From Oligoflexia bacterium (lineage in GTDB: Bacteria; Bdellovibrionota; UBA1018; CAIMNF01): 6,253 nucleotides of DNA. A model generated the notes under the pieces. It saw only the letters and a program-made list of their open reading frames with translations, ran no database searches and had not been told where the DNA came from. Positions 6,180 through 6,253 of this stretch are shown in pieces (the first letter of the stretch is position 1; the number at the start of each line of letters is the position of its first letter). The stretch lies in the NCBI GenBank assembly GCA_903858975.1, contig CAIOKW010000264.1, forward strand, positions 1-6,253, given 5' to 3'. The translations under genes were made by a program, and so were the position numbers.

Positions 6180-6253
6180 TGTAATGGCAGTGACGGCTTT
6201 GATATGCTGTCTGATTCTAGTGATCAGTTATAGCATTCGAAGTCTTCGATTCG
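6166..6253 (+). CDS. Start of a membrane-anchored protein, 3' end outside window
   Basis: Only 29 codons are visible: a short polar start MSFDSV, one hydrophobic helix (about residues 7-22, AVTALICCLILVISYS), then basic residues (R25, R28). This reads as an N-terminal membrane anchor or first span with the basic side in the cytoplasm. The frame stays open to the edge. AAGGAG upstream and a 14-nt overlap with the inositol phosphate synthase gene indicate translational coupling, so the product probably acts in the same inositol-dependent pathway. Its family cannot be recognised from this fragment; a membrane enzyme such as a glycosyl- or phosphoalcohol transferase would fit the context, but that is only a guess. 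Confidence 0.6.
   Translation, partial: MSFDSVMAVTALICCLILVISYSIRSLRF

Overview
The window carries six protein-coding genes, two of them cut by the window edges, packed with very little spacing. It looks like bacterial chromosomal DNA of moderate, roughly mid-40s GC content (estimated by eye). Ribosome-binding sites are present at several starts, genes overlap at their ends, and one gene encodes an exported protein with a classical AxA signal-peptide cleavage site. A Gram-negative host is likely. A predatory or environmental deltaproteobacterial-type lineage such as Bdellovibrionota is a guess from the mix of genes and cannot be proven from this sequence.

Left block (1-2875, + strand): a reverse transcriptase (RT), open at the left edge, overlaps by 13 nt a gene for a roughly ten-span membrane protein with a 175-residue C-terminal soluble tail. 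The overlap and the ribosome-binding site inside the RT gene imply translational coupling, so the two products probably work together. The RT keeps the catalytic aspartates (D82; YGDD at 181-184) but has glycine at the position that normally holds the aromatic steric gate in motif A. I see no maturase, HNH, integrase or template/variable repeat, so this does not look like a group II intron or a diversity-generating retroelement. It is the best candidate here for an undescribed system: an RT paired with a polytopic membrane protein, perhaps an RT-based defence or signalling unit. The upstream part of the operon, including the RT N-terminus and any template RNA, lies outside the window.

Middle (2881-3531, - strand): a small secreted ankyrin-repeat protein. 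It converges on the membrane-protein gene with a 5-nt gap and diverges from the next operon across a short intergenic region of about 157 bp.

Right block (3689-6253, + strand): a Gfo/Idh/MocA-family NAD(P)-dependent oxidoreductase with its catalytic Lys/Asp/His intact, a clear bacterial myo-inositol-1-phosphate synthase 19 nt downstream, and the first 29 codons of a membrane-anchored protein overlapping the synthase by 14 nt. This is an inositol-related operon. The synthase makes inositol phosphate from glucose 6-phosphate, and the oxidoreductase probably acts on a sugar, inositol or derived polyol in the same pathway. The end product, such as an inositol lipid, glycan or solute, is set by genes to the right of the window.
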